DNA of 64,000 nt. Source: Latrodectus hesperus. Its lineage: Eukaryota; Arthropoda; Arachnida; Araneae; Theridiidae. Location: contig CM075850.1 of assembly GCA_037975125.1 (NCBI GenBank), forward strand, positions 70,723,890 through 70,787,889. Reading direction: 5' to 3'. This document shows positions 50,769-62,254 of this stretch, piece after piece. Position 1 is the first letter of the stretch; every line of letters starts with the position of its first letter. A program made the translations under genes and the position numbers. A model generated the notes under the pieces. The model saw only the letters and a program-made list of their open reading frames with translations, searched no databases and was not told the origin of the DNA.

Positions 50769-52925
50769 CAGTGGAACTTGGATAATTCGAACTTCTTTAA
50801 TTCGAATTCGTGGATAATTTGAAGTTTTCTCTCGGTCCCTTGAAACTTATTATTAAACTAATGTTAAAATATCGTGGATAATTCGAAGTCCAACTTCCTT
50901 AATTCGAAGTTTTACTCCAGAAGAAATACACTGTCAATTCAGTAACTTTTTCAGGTTTTCCGTATTTTCCGAGAGGGAGGGGAGACGCACTACAGGCTAA
51001 GAGTACAGGATTAAGGGGGAGGAAGATTGTTGAGGGCGGGAGGAAAGAATGGGAGAAAATTAGTATGACTGGACTGCACTGTTAACCCCTCTTTTGTACG
51101 ACAGGCGCTTAACGTTGCATGCACCTGTTTTCCAAGAAACCTGTAGTGGTCACATGTTTTTTCTTTCGTGTGTGGCAACTTTTAGTCTTCAATTCACTTG
51201 AAACTTCAGAACAGCAAGCATGTCTTTGAGTAAACCACGTGTTCCCTACAAGATCTTATCTTTGGAACAAAAAATTTCCGTCATCCGTGAAGTTGAAAAA
51301 GGTTTAAAAAAGAAATGCGACATTGCAAAAGAATACGGAATAGCGTCAAATACTCTTTCAACTTTTTTGAAAAATAAGGAAAAAATTCTAAGCAGTTGTT
51401 CTAGTGTAAACGGAAAAAGGAAAAGAGCAAGAGATGCGGAGAATCCAGATCTCGGTGAATGTATATTAAAATGGTTTAAACACTCGAGAGACAGAAACAT
51501 CCCTCTGAGTGGAACTCTTCTACGCGCTAAGGCAGAAGAATTTTCTTCCATCATGGGAAACAACAACTTCAAAGCTAGCTCAGGTTGGCTGGATGGATTC
51601 AAGGAAAGAAATGGAATTTCATTCAAAACTGTGTGTGGTGAAAGTGCAAGTGTAGACGAGAAGTCAGCCAATGAATGGGCGGACAGACTTGCAAATCATA
51701 AAAGATACACCGGTAAGTGACATTTTCAATGTCGATGAAACTGGACTATTCTTTAAGTGTACGCCGGACAAAACTCTAGCATTTAAGGGAGACAAATGCA
51801 GTGGTGGCAAAAACTGCAAAGAACGTGTAACATTACTAGTGGGATCCAATATGAATGGGACTGAAAAGCTTCCTTTACTTATGATTGGAAAATCTGCCAA
51901 TCCAAGATGTTTCAAGAACGTGAAAACAAAGCCAGTGGAATACAGGGCAAACACAAAAGCTTGGATGACTGCAGACCTTTTCAAGGATTGGCTGTTAGAG
52001 CTCGACCACACGTACCAAAAGAAAAAAAGAAAAATTCTCCTGTTCATTGATAACTGCACGGCACATAAGTCGATCCCTGCAATGGAAAATGTATAGGTTA
52101 TTTTTTTTCCACCAAACATGACCTCAATAGTGCAACCAATTGATCAGGGCATTATCAAAAACTTCAAACATTTATATCGATGCCTTGTCGTACGACATCT
52201 TCTAACTGATTCTTCCAAAAAGCCCAACATTTCTGTCTTCGAAGCAGCAAGAATGTGCTTGAATGCATGGTCGAAAGTCAGCGAAGAAACAATTGCAAAC
52301 TGTTTCAGAAAAGCAGGGTTTATTAAGGAAAACACGAGCCCCGGCGAGATTTTTGAGGATCTACCTCAACCAGATGCATGGGAAAACGAAATGCTTTTTC
52401 ATGATTACGTTAACATTGATGAAAGTGTAGAAATATGAGGAGAGCTATCCGACAAAGAAATTCTATCCGAAGTTCTAAGCAACAGAGGACGATAATGACC
52501 CCGAAGAAGCTAATGATGTTGAAGAAAGGCCGATTCCAACTTCATGTGATGCAGTTTTTCATTTAACGGAATATCGTCGCTATGCAGAAGGACAATGTAA
52601 CGTAAGTCAAGCTATATTTCAATCCATAAATATTCTTGAAGACTTTGTTAAAAAAAAATCAGCTGAGCGCTTTAAAACAATCTAAAATATCGCAATATTT
52701 TCCAAAATTGTAATTCAGAGTGCATTTGTATTTTATTGTAATAAACATCGTTTCAACCTGATGGTTATATTAGTTAAATGCATACCAATTTTACTCTTTT
52801 AATACTAGTATTTAATTGCATATAGTCACATGCAGTAAATAAAAAAAAAATCGAAATTTCGAAAACTTGGATAATTCGATGTTTTGCAGTGGTCCCTTGA
52901 GCTTCGAATTATCCAAGTTCCACTG
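50769..52925 (+). mobile_element. pogo/Tigger-like DNA transposon, almost intact
   Basis: A 2157-bp element between TA duplications (50767-50768 and 52926-52927). The outer 23 bp of the two ends are perfect inverted copies, starting CAGTGGAACTTGGATAATTC. The motif GATAATTCGA recurs subterminally (about 50811, 50877 and 52869) together with GGTCCCTTGA on both sides, probably transposase-binding sites. The element encloses a transposase gene with one frameshift and one stop. The perfect ends indicate a young insertion. Confidence 0.95.
51220..52438 (+). pseudogene. pogo-family transposase (CENP-B-like), one frameshift and one stop
   Basis: The ATG at 51220 starts an N-terminal psq-type helix-turn-helix (KISVIREVEKGLKKKCDIAK), then a CENP-B-type DNA-binding half (LLRAKAEEFSSIMGN, GWLDGFKERNG). 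The frame ends at 51720; reading continues one frame over from about 51700 (PVSDIFNVDETGLFFK). The DDE core is complete: Asp 51734-51736 (NVDETG), Asp 52049-52051 (LLFIDNCTAH) and Asp 52142-52144 (QPIDQG), with 30 residues between the second and third. An in-frame TAG lies at 52094-52096, where relatives have a coding codon. The protein ends at 52438. These enzymes cut and paste their own TIRs in the nucleus. Confidence 0.9.
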
Positions 52926-52927
52926 TA

Positions 52928-55263
52928 TATTATTATTAATAAGATTATACCCATTACTTTTAGCACTTTAGTTACGTATTAGTCTTATGCTGAACATAAT
53001 CAAATTAATCCATTAATCTTTAACTCATTTTCTATGCAGTATTGCCATGAAATTAATACAAATCAAATTTAAGGAAAATCGAATATATAATGAGAATGCG
53101 GTACTACGGATTTTTAAAATGCCTGTTTTATGATTATAAATGGCAATTAGAATACCATAGTATCATAATTTTTATTTTTTCATATTTAATGTTATTTTTA
53201 TAAAAAATAATTGGAAAAAATTGTATTGGATGATTTTTCTCAATAAAAATATTTCGTTTGTAAAATTAAATTTTTGCAAACGATTATATTTTCCCCCATA
53301 CTTTAAAACTTTATTCTAAGGTATTTTAATTTGCTAGAAGGTAAAAATTATAAAGTTTTGCAGTGGACTTCGTTCTGTTTCCATATTAATTAGTAAGTAC
53401 AATATTTTATTTGCTATTATTTAATAAAAGTTTCTCTTATTGTGTGTGTTCCTTATGACGTATCGACAGTAATTACGGAATTTGATTTACATCGATATTT
53501 AATTGGTGATGTAAAAAGAAAGTTAAACAATTCCGTAAAATATTAACTAAGTATTAGAAAAAGCATTAAATTTCAAATAAATATATACATTTCATACATC
53601 ATTGTTTAATTTTTATAAATAATAAAATTTGTTTTTATATTTTTGAATGAATTATAGAAGTTCTACATTTTACATATTTAGAACAAATTGATTTAAAACA
53701 AAATTTTATTTTATTTATATTTCAGTAACAAAATTACTATACACAGATATTACAATTTTATAAAAACATTATTTAAAATTCTAAGGAGTAATCCAACAGC
53801 TGTTTTTTCTTGCAGTATTAATTTTAAACTTTGTATTACTCTTTTAATATTTAAAAAGTATAAAAATAATAGAATATTTTTTAAGGAAAATGAAGATGGT
53901 CAGGCACGGATAAATATAATAAAATTAAGGGATAAATAGAACATGCTTCAAAGGCCAAACTTTTTTCTTTTTAAAAACTTATGAATATTTTTGCAATAAA
54001 ATGTTACTTAAGAACTATATAAAATTGTAAACATATGTATTTAGCTGTTTCTCAATAAATATTGAGAAAATACTTCGATTCTAAGAATTATTTCTTGAAG
54101 GTGAACATTTGTATGTGAAAGAAATGAAACATATGATCAAAAATTAGAAGTCTTAATTATCTTCTCTTTGATAGACAGTAAATTAAAATTTGAATTACAT
54201 TATTGTTACTTTTAAGCGAATTATTGCTATATTTTGATAATATTCTTTTCTGCATAATATTTGATGGAAAATACAAATTATAAGATATAAAATTTTATGA
54301 GAAATATTTAAAATTTATTAATTTAGATTTATAAAATTTATTATTTCTAAAAATATGTTCATAAATAACTTAAAAGTAATAAACTCACAACGACTTTAAT
54401 ATATTTTATCACAATATGCGTTGGGAAAAGTTATAAATAAAGTAACATTTTATATAAAACCAATTTTAACAAAGAAATTTTTAAAAAATTCAAATTATAA
54501 CATGATATTTTATGAGGTCCACTTGATCCTATAGCAAAATATTGTGTACTAATGTTTGCCAATAATATTATAAAAATGCTCCAAACATTAAAATTTATGA
54601 AATAATGATTAAAATTCGATTTTTTTAAAAATGCTATAGAATATTACAAAATTATATGAAACTAATGATACGTTCAGTAATTTCTCATATTACTGAAAAA
54701 TTTACGTATTTTATTATATTTATGTCAGCAGTATGAAAAAAAAAATGTTTTCGAATATTGAAAATTTAATTTTGTGTATAAATGGGAATGCATTCAAAAA
54801 TATTTGAATAAATCTACTTGGCAAATAGAAGTTATATGCCTATTATTTAAATAAAAATTCTATTTTTTTACATCTTAATACTTGAAACAATTACCATTAC
54901 GACTCCAGATAACTAATAAAAAATATTTCTCAGATTAATATTTTATTGCTTCATATATTGCATATCAAAGTTACTCTTAAATTCTATATTTTGTGGAAAT
55001 TCATTTGAAAAAATTTCCTTGGATTTTTAATATTATGTGATTATTTTATTCGTACATGTGTCGATTAGTATGTAGCGTAAGCAAATAAACTGGATTCACC
55101 AGGTTTTCATTCAAAGAAATTTGGGAGCCGAAGATATTTTCTTTCTTTTTTCCTTTTTAAATGTATTTAAATTTTTCTCAAATTTTATGCGACATGAGGC
55201 CATGAAACAGTACAATTTAGTTTAAAATGTTATATTATGCAACAAAAGAATGCAAAGAATGAC
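52928..55263. other. Intergenic stretch, no gene seen
   Basis: Very AT-rich, no ORF of note. Confidence 0.3.
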
Positions 55264-55397
55264 TTATAAATATCGCAGCATATGTTCGAAATTGTTCACA
55301 TTGAAATGAATGCATTTATGACACCTACCCAATATAGATTGAGGAACATTTTCAAGGACACCTGGTATTTCACTGATCGTAGCAGCATCAATAGAAA
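55264..55397 (-). pseudogene. Transposase C-terminus relic (mariner/Tc-like)
   Basis: On the minus strand about 44 codons are open and end at a TAA (55264-55266). They read EIPGVLENVPQSILGRCHKC, then NNFEHMLRYL. This fits the conserved C-terminal end of arthropod DDE transposases that finish in a Cys-containing segment followed by an H/FEH-L motif. Everything upstream is unreadable. It borders, in the opposite direction, the unidentified relic at 55395-56333. Confidence 0.55.
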
Positions 55398-56333
55398 TTA
55401 GTGCCAGCAGGTTCATTTCAAAATGTACGAGTGTGTCGTACTAATGATCTGGAAGCCAACCAACGAAACAACCTTATTCAGTCCGATTACTTCCAAATAT
55501 TCGTTGGAAATAATACATATTGTACAATTTTTGCGTAAGGAGATAGTGCCTCATCAGATGTAAGCCATAGTCTGCATTTATGTATAGAGAATCTTAAAGC
55601 ATTCTTGGAGGTACTTCCTGAAGAAAGACAATATACTTTTGAGAATTCTATCGAGGCAGTCGAGATAGTTTAAACTAAATTGTCTCCCACGATATCTACC
55701 TGTTAATTAATAGTGAAGCGCATGGCTCGGTTATTTGTAGTTATCCAAGGATCGTGTGTACACGTTGGGTATATTGAACATCCCTTCAAAGGAAAAGTTG
55801 CTTCATCATTGAACATAACAGAACTGGAAAATTTCATGTTGATTACACTTCGATGTAGAAACCATTGTGCAGAGCATAATAATGTGGATGAATATCCGGT
55901 TGTAATTAAACTCCAAAAATGAAAAGGATGTAAGGCTCCCCCACCCTTAGAATGTGATGGTTAATTGATAAAGGCATTCTGATGGCAACGGCTAACGCTC
56001 ATACCCTAATTCCGAGATTTCTTCTCATATTATCCAACATACCCTATTCAAATAGGTGTTCATGCTCATAGCTATCCAGTATCCTGCATCATACCAATTA
56101 TGGATAATTATTCAAGAAAAGTTGATGTATCTGGGCAAACATTTGATGATTTCGTATTTATTTATTTAGATATCTTTTTAGATGCAATTGAATAGCAGCA
56201 CCCTCTTTGCAATCGACTATGCTGTAGATGTAGTGGATGTCCAAGCGAATTTCTAGGACGCTTGTATGTTAGAAATGTGGAGAAAAAATATTCAAGAAAA
56301 TGGATTAAGCAAAGCTACATGAAAATCGAGTAA
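55395..56333 (+). pseudogene. Unidentified protein relic, one frame, eight internal stops
   Basis: A single reading frame (codons starting at multiples of three) gives protein-like sequence for about 310 codons. Readable segments: RTNDLEANQRNNLIQSDYFQ (about 55442-55500), NLKAFLEVLPEERQYTFENS (about 55590-55650), RLFVVIQGSCVHVGYIEHPF (about 55728-55788), ITELENFMLITLRCRNHC, RDFFSYYPTYPIQIGVHAHS (56013 on), QTFDDFVFIYLDIFLDAIE and, after a TAG, a Cys-rich HPLCNRLCCRCSGCPSEFL. Stops lie at 55536, 55671, 55704, 55920, 55962, 55980, 56007 and 56193; the final TAA is at 56331. No frameshift is needed. No intron-like break is seen. I do not recognise the family. It could be a retrocopy of a host gene, a transposon gene or an old viral insertion; nothing visible decides this. 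Confidence 0.55.
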
Positions 56334-57127
56334 TACCTAATATTCTTTATAACATAGCAATTTGAATTTAGATTTCCTTTAGTGACTAAATATAAGTCGC
56401 CTCATGAGCATAATTTTCAATATTTTCACCGAAATGTTTATTTTATCATTTTATTAATTTTTCTTAGTTGTCATTTTAACTATCATAAAACGTAGATCAA
56501 GGTTTTGTGACTGAGATTCTCGAGGCAATATGTTACACATAAGCTTATTTAGTGAGGCACTCTGGATCATTCAACGTTTCTTTGAAATTTTTAATTTTTG
56601 TTTAAGTCATTTTTCTCAAGTATTGCTTTACGCCTATTTACTCTTTCTTCTGGAAATAAGAGAGCGTATGCAATTTGTGTAAATTATTGTATTATTGTTA
56701 AAAAAATTGATTAGATTTCTGTAATTTGAATACGAAGAAAAATTAACAAAAATAATAGTTAATTTGCAAGTTACTATTATTATACAGTAAGAATTTGTTT
56801 TTTAAAGTTATCTAAAACATAATTAAAAAGATTAATATCACTGTGATTGCAATTTATGAATTCTTTACTTTAACTATTGTTAACTTCAAAACTTCCCAGT
56901 AAAGAATTTAAACTAATTTTTAATTTTAAAAGTAAGAATAAATTTATTGATGGTAAAGCATTTCTAATTATGAACACATATTTCTAAATAAAACAATTTA
57001 AACAAAATAAATTGTATCTTAATTGTATGTCTGTCAATGTAGAAAATATCTAAAATTTATGTAGAAAATACTATTTTACAAAATTTATTATTAATTCCTC
57101 GAAGCTTAATGGCCAGCTTTAATTTTT
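56334..57127. other. Intergenic stretch, no gene seen
   Basis: AT-rich, no ORF of note. Confidence 0.3.
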
Positions 57128-57135
57128 CTTTAGAT

Positions 57136-58029
57136 CATGGGTGTCTAAACTATGACCGTTCATGGGCCGCATGGCAAAAAAAAAAAAGTTTTTGCTGGGC
57201 CGCACATAAAATATTTTTTCAAAAAATTGAAATAAAAATTAATTTTATGTAGTTTTATTAAAATTAATTAACTTTGAATGGAATAATGGAATAAATCTAC
57301 AAACTTAGTTGTGTCTTTTAACGATACTAAAGCAACCATTTCTTCCTTGATATTATAATGTTCATCGATTCCTCTTATAAAAATTGCCAATTGTGCCGTA
57401 TCAGAAGCATCAGTGCTTTCGTCCATGGCTAACGAATAAAATTTAAAATTGGCACAATTGCTTTTTAAAGACTTTTCAACTGCATTCCATAACTCCTCAA
57501 TTCTTGTGGCTATAGATTGGTGAGATAAAATGATTTTAGAAACATCCAACTTTTTTTCAGGGCAAATTATGTTTTGCTACGCTTTCCATGCATTCTTTTA
57601 TAAATTCACCATCAATAAAATGTTTTGATTTTTTCGCTTTTAAATTTGCTACGACATAACTTGCTTTTACAATGACATTATTTTGAGTAGCTGTCTTTTT
57701 AAAAAAAAATTTGTTCAGACGATAGCCCTTTTGCTTCTACTCTTACACCGGGGGTGGAGGAAATTTCGGAAACGAAAAACTACATTTTCGGGCGTTTTGG
57801 TATTTTGAGTACCCCTAAGAATTCAAGCCTCGGTATTCAAAGGGTTAAAGAGTTAAATTTTTATTTCAAAATAAATATCAGCAAATCGATTATATATGAA
57901 AAATATTGCAACATTTATTTTTTTAAGAAAAAGGTGTAAATTTAAATATTTTCATAATTTGCGTTTGGGCCGCATTTTAAAGGCTTTTGGGCCGCATGCG
58001 GCCCGTGGGCCGCACTTTAGACAAGCATG
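57136..58029 (-). mobile_element. hAT element B with partial transposase
   Basis: 894 bp flanked by a perfect 8-bp duplication CTTTAGAT (57128-57135 and 58030-58037). Ends: left CATGGGTGTCTAAAC, right (reverse complement) CATGCTTGTCTAAAG, 12 of 15 identical. Both ends carry TGGGCCGC-type subterminal repeats (for example GGGCCGCATGCGGCCCGTGG near 57990). It retains only a piece of a transposase gene, so it is an internally deleted copy. Confidence 0.92.
57260..57740 (-). pseudogene. hAT transposase fragment (ZBED5/GTF2IRD2-like type)
   Basis: On the minus strand the intact part at 57268-57549 contains FKFYSLAMDESTDASDTAQL and AIFIRGIDEHYNIKEEM, the block around the first catalytic Asp of hAT transposases of the kind domesticated in ZBED5 and GTF2IRD2-like proteins. 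Upstream, out of frame, KASYVVANLKAKKSKHFIDG and EFIKECMESVAKHNL (about 57570-57690) belong to the same protein. The BED finger and the C-terminal dimerisation domain are missing. Non-functional. Confidence 0.85.
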
Positions 58030-58037
58030 CTTTAGAT

Positions 58038-60886
58038 GTATTAAAGAGTAATTGTTTACATATTCATTTCCTACACATAACGAATAAATTTACGAGTATT
58101 TGAACAGTTAAATTTATTGTGCTGATAGTTTTCCTTGTCTATTTAGTGATATTATTTAGGTGTAGGAACTGTGGGATAAACGTTGTTGAAATATATTTTG
58201 TTGTGTAGATTATTTATATGGCTTCCAATATAGCTATGCCGAATTGTAAAATTTTCATCAAGTTTGACTAATGCGGTAAAAATAAGAAAATAATTAAAAC
58301 AGTGAAAAAACCTATCAAACTCTTTCATAACTGTTCAATAAGTTAAAATGATTTGTGATTTTTTTTAATATTAATTTATTTATATACTAATATCAGAGTC
58401 AATTGTTCAAATGTCAAATGCAAATCTTCACAGTGACTCTACAATGATCTCATCAAATCATATATGATTTAATTTTGCATAATTAGCATGTAAAGAATCT
58501 GTTGTGAAATATAACAGGTAATTTTTATTATAAATGTAGTCCGATGTAACTAAAATATATTAAATTAAAATACTTTATAAATCGCATATGTAACTACTGG
58601 AATACGACTAATTTTTCTTAAATCAGTATGATGATGTGCTATGTAAAAGAATTATGAAATTATAATAGATAAATTTGTTAAAATATATGTAAATAATAAA
58701 AAGCAGACTTTATGCGTGTATCATTGGAAATATTTCGCTTTAAGTAAATTGCTGTTAAGATAAGACTCACACACTATCATTATTTAGGCTATTGTTTTAT
58801 ATCATGTGTGTAAATATACACTTTCTGCTATTATGACTTTTATACCCACATCTCGATTACATTATTTATATTAATTTCTCTCTTTTCATGATAAGCATTT
58901 CTTTATTGTACATTTCGTTATTATTTGGAATTAGAAACAATTTTTATCAAACTCACCTTTTTATTTAAGTTATTAAATAAAGAATTAAAAAATTAAAACT
59001 CAAATTATATTTTTTTTCTTGTACGAGCAACTAAGCAATTGGAGACTGGATCATTTGCATGTGCCTGATCATCGAATATGTCCATGCTTATAGTAAAAAA
59101 AAATTTCTGAGGGTCCCAAATACATCAACGTTTTTCTAAATCATCCTTCTTTTGCTACAATTTATTCAAAAGTGTCTAAAGATTAGGAAATAATAAAACC
59201 TTATAATCACATAATTTCTTAATCTACGATTCACAGAGAAAATTATAAAAAACGTTTTAATCTGAGAGAGAGAATTATAAAATGAGGAGTGCGTGGAAAT
59301 TAAAATGCACGAAAAATATTTTCCATACTTTTTACAACAAATTGAGTAAATAATTAAGCTTTATTCATGATATATTATATTTGCTAAATTTTTTTAGTAT
59401 AATACATTTCGAAAAAAACCTTAAATTAACTGCGAATTTCTAGTATTTCAATGTGTTAATCGTTGCGTATATGTGGAATAAATTCAGTTTGGGAAACATG
59501 CCGATCATTGAAATCAGAAAATTGCGTGGAGAATTTTAGGAAATTTTCATTTCTTTTAAACATGGGAACCCAAATAATACTTACTAAATATACAAAAAGA
59601 TGAAATCAAATATTTGAAAATATTATTCTCTAATTAAACGCTAGGTATTCTAAATGATAAATAAGAAAGACTAATATTTTTGAGCAAGTTTGCTTTTAAC
59701 AAATTGTAATTTGAATTTCTAATAAATGATCATTGAAATCTGCCATGTTTTGTGACCAGAAGATGAGTTTTTTCCGTCACGCACGCGCACGCACACACAG
59801 CAAAAATAAATAATGCTAGAAAAAAGACTTCTAATTCTTCTTTTTCTTTTTTTTAGAAAATCTAAATTATTTTAAATTTTACAAAATTAGAAATTTATTC
59901 AAAATCTGTTAATACTTATAGCTATAAAATTATCCTTATAAAATATATAGGTAGGTTAATTTGATACAATTAAACTTCATTTTGTATTCCCATTGTATTT
60001 ATTTTTTCAATTTTAGAGAATTTATTTTATAGTAAAATAACGACTGATTTAATTAAATCATCAATATTTTTGCAATTATGCAATGAAAATGTTTAATCAA
60101 TTCAGTATACTTGTATTCATGAGAGAATATTTATTAATACACTTATCAATTATTATACATTTTTTTAAGCATCAAAGAGATGTCGCTCCTACGTTCCATC
60201 AGATAATCTCAAAAAATCCATTTTACGTTTATCTGAATGACAATTATTGCAACAATAATAAAAGAACATTAAAAGTTTTATGAGATTAGGTTAGTTTACG
60301 ACAAAAGACTGTTTTAGAGCTTTATGCTCGTAGGTTTATAGCTCACATTGAGTAAGATTGAGTTTTGAATTTAAACCTAACAAAAATTGATGGGTTGAAA
60401 CTACATAATATTATAACAAAAGACAAGTTTTATTAGAAAAAAAATTAATATAACTATTTTTATGAGCGAACGGTTGCCATACAAATTGCTTGAGACTAAT
60501 ATAGCTTGATTTTGAAAAATATTGCTTTTGTTTACAGACGATAATGTATTAAAACCTGCTTTTTAAAAGATTGTGATATTGATAAGGATGTTATATTTTA
60601 ACGAGTGGAGACTGTTTTTTTTTTAAATTTTGAATAGGAGAATAGCGTGCTATATCAGGTATTGTTCTCTTCATTTGACAAAGATTCAAAATTACAAGAA
60701 ACTATTGCTTTTGAATAGACTTTGAGTGTCTTTAAAATCATCGAATATCTGTAGATTACCCTATAGATCGCTTTTAAGAGTAGTAAATATGTAGGAATAT
60801 AAATATGAATATAAGGTGTTTGCTTATTTCTTTTATTCAAAGAAACTTTCTAGAAAATTTTCATATAACTGCAACTGTAACGGGTT
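58038..60886. other. Intergenic stretch upstream of calreticulin
   Basis: AT-rich, with a small CA-rich run at about 59778-59799. No gene recognised. The promoter of the calreticulin gene should lie near the right end, but I cannot place it; 60880-60980 is GC-richer and may be a 5' UTR exon. Confidence 0.3.
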
Positions 60887-61032
60887 TTGCTTATGTGTCG
60901 CTTTTCTGTTCGTCGGCGTTTGCATTCCTTTTTTCTCATTTCTGATATAAGTCATTGTATCGTGGGCCGGTCGACGCTAGGTTTCATATTTTGTTATTTA
61001 TTGCTTGCGATTTCATTGATTTTTAATTTTAG
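60880..61032 (+). promoter_or_regulatory. Possible 5' UTR exon and intron before calreticulin
   Basis: 60880-60980 is a GC-richer stretch (CGGGTTTTGC ... GGGCCGGTCGACGCTAG). Directly before the calreticulin ATG lies TTGATTTTTAATTTTAG (AG at 61031-61032), a good 3' splice site. A donor-like AG/GTTTCA is at 60981, which would leave a 52-bp intron, very short; a donor farther upstream (for example CAG/GTATTG near 60658) is also possible. Translation is open from an in-frame ATG at 60887, but that leader lacks any calreticulin homology. Confidence 0.4.
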
Positions 61033-61039
61033 AGAGACT

Positions 61040-62254
61040 ATGAAGATTTTGGCGATCATATTCAGCACTTTATTTATTTTTGCTCATGCTAAACAATATT
61101 TCGTTGAAGAATTTAATGATGATTCTTGGGAAAAGAATTGGATTCCATCTCAACATTCCGGTAAAGAATGGGGCAAGTTTGTATTGACTCACGGTAAATT
61201 TTTTGGTGATCCAAAAATAAGCAAAGGCATTCAAACTTCTCAAGATGCTAGATTTTATGGTTTATCTACAAAATTTGAGCCTTTTAGTAACAAAGATAAA
61301 ACATTGGTGATACAATTTACTGTAAAGCACGAACAAAGTATAGACTGTGGTGGTGGTTACATCAAAGTTTTCGACTGCAATTTAAATCCATCTGATATGC
61401 ATGGTGACACTCCCTATCTAATTATGTTTGGACCTGATATTTGTGGACCGGTTACCAAGAAAGTTCATGTTATTTTTAATTACAAGGAAAAGAATTTATT
61501 GATCAATAAAGAAATCAGGTGCAAGGATGATGTATATACTCATCTATATACTCTGATTGTTAAACCTGACAATACATATGTGGTCAAGATTGATAATGAA
61601 AAAGTAGAAAGTGGCGAACTTGAAAAAGACTGGGATTTTCTTCCACCAAAGAAAATGAAAGATCCCGAGGCGAAAAAACCAGAAGATTGGGATGACAATG
61701 CTAAAATAGAAGATCCAGATGACAAGAAACCTGAGGATTGGGATCAACCAGAATATATTCCAGATCCTGATGCAGTGAAACCAGAAGATTGGGATGATGA
61801 AATGGACGGAGAGTGGGAACCACCTCAAATTAACAATCCAGATTTTAAAGGTGAGTGGAAACCTAGGCTTCTTGATAATCCTAATTATAAAGGACCTTGG
61901 GTTCACCCAGAAATTGATAATCCTGAGTATGCTGCTGATCCAAATCTTTATAAATATGATGAAATTTGTGGTGTTGGATTTGATCTTTGGCAAGTGAAGT
62001 CTGGAACAATTTTCGATAATATTTTGATTACTGATGATGAGGCTGAAGCTGAAAAACATGGACAAGAAACTTGGGGTGCTATTAAAGAGGCAGAAAAGAA
62101 AATGAAAGAAAAACAGGATGAGGAAGAACGTAAATCTGCTGACAAGAAAACTGATGATGATGAAGAAGACGAAGAGGATAATGAATTGGATGATGCGGAT
62201 ACAGCAGACACCACTGAAGATTCTAATGAAGCAGATAGTCATGATGAACTATAA
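61040..62254 (+). CDS. CALR: Calreticulin, ER lectin chaperone
   Basis: 404 residues, complete, no intron in the coding part. Residues 1-17 (MKILAIIFSTLFIFAHA) form a signal peptide, then KQYFVEEF as in other calreticulins. The lectin N-domain has signature 1 at 96-111 (KHEQSIDCGGGYIKVF) and signature 2 at 128-136 (IMFGPDICG); Cys103 and Cys135 should form the conserved disulfide and Cys161 (NKEIRCKDD) is the usual free one. The P-domain (about 207-298) has three DP...KPEDWD repeats followed by three GxW...NPxY/F repeats, the arm that binds ERp57. The C-domain is highly acidic (low-affinity calcium store) and ends in HDEL for ER retrieval. The role is folding of monoglucosylated glycoproteins and calcium buffering in the ER lumen. 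I chose this ATG rather than 60887 because the signal peptide begins here and an acceptor site precedes it. Confidence 0.97.
   Translation: MKILAIIFSTLFIFAHAKQYFVEEFNDDSWEKNWIPSQHSGKEWGKFVLTHGKFFGDPKISKGIQTSQDARFYGLSTKFEPFSNKDKTLVIQFTVKHEQSIDCGGGYIKVFDCNLNPSDMHGDTPYLIMFGPDICGPVTKKVHVIFNYKEKNLLINKEIRCKDDVYTHLYTLIVKPDNTYVVKIDNEKVESGELEKDWDFLPPKKMKDPEAKKPEDWDDNAKIEDPDDKKPEDWDQPEYIPDPDAVKPEDWDDEMDGEWEPPQINNPDFKGEWKPRLLDNPNYKGPWVHPEIDNPEYAADPNLYKYDEICGVGFDLWQVKSGTIFDNILITDDEAEAEKHGQETWGAIKEAEKKMKEKQDEEERKSADKKTDDDEEDEEDNELDDADTADTTEDSNEADSHDEL

Noticed and set aside
51246..52119. Minus-strand ORFs of 141 and 151 codons
   Set aside because: Antisense shadows of the pogo-like transposase.
60887..61039. 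N-terminal extension of calreticulin by 51 codons
   Set aside because: The extension precedes a normal signal peptide and spans an acceptor-like site; it is probably 5' UTR or intron.
61544..62242. 232-codon minus-strand ORF and smaller ones at 61540-62303
   Set aside because: Shadows of the calreticulin gene in other frames; no independent support.
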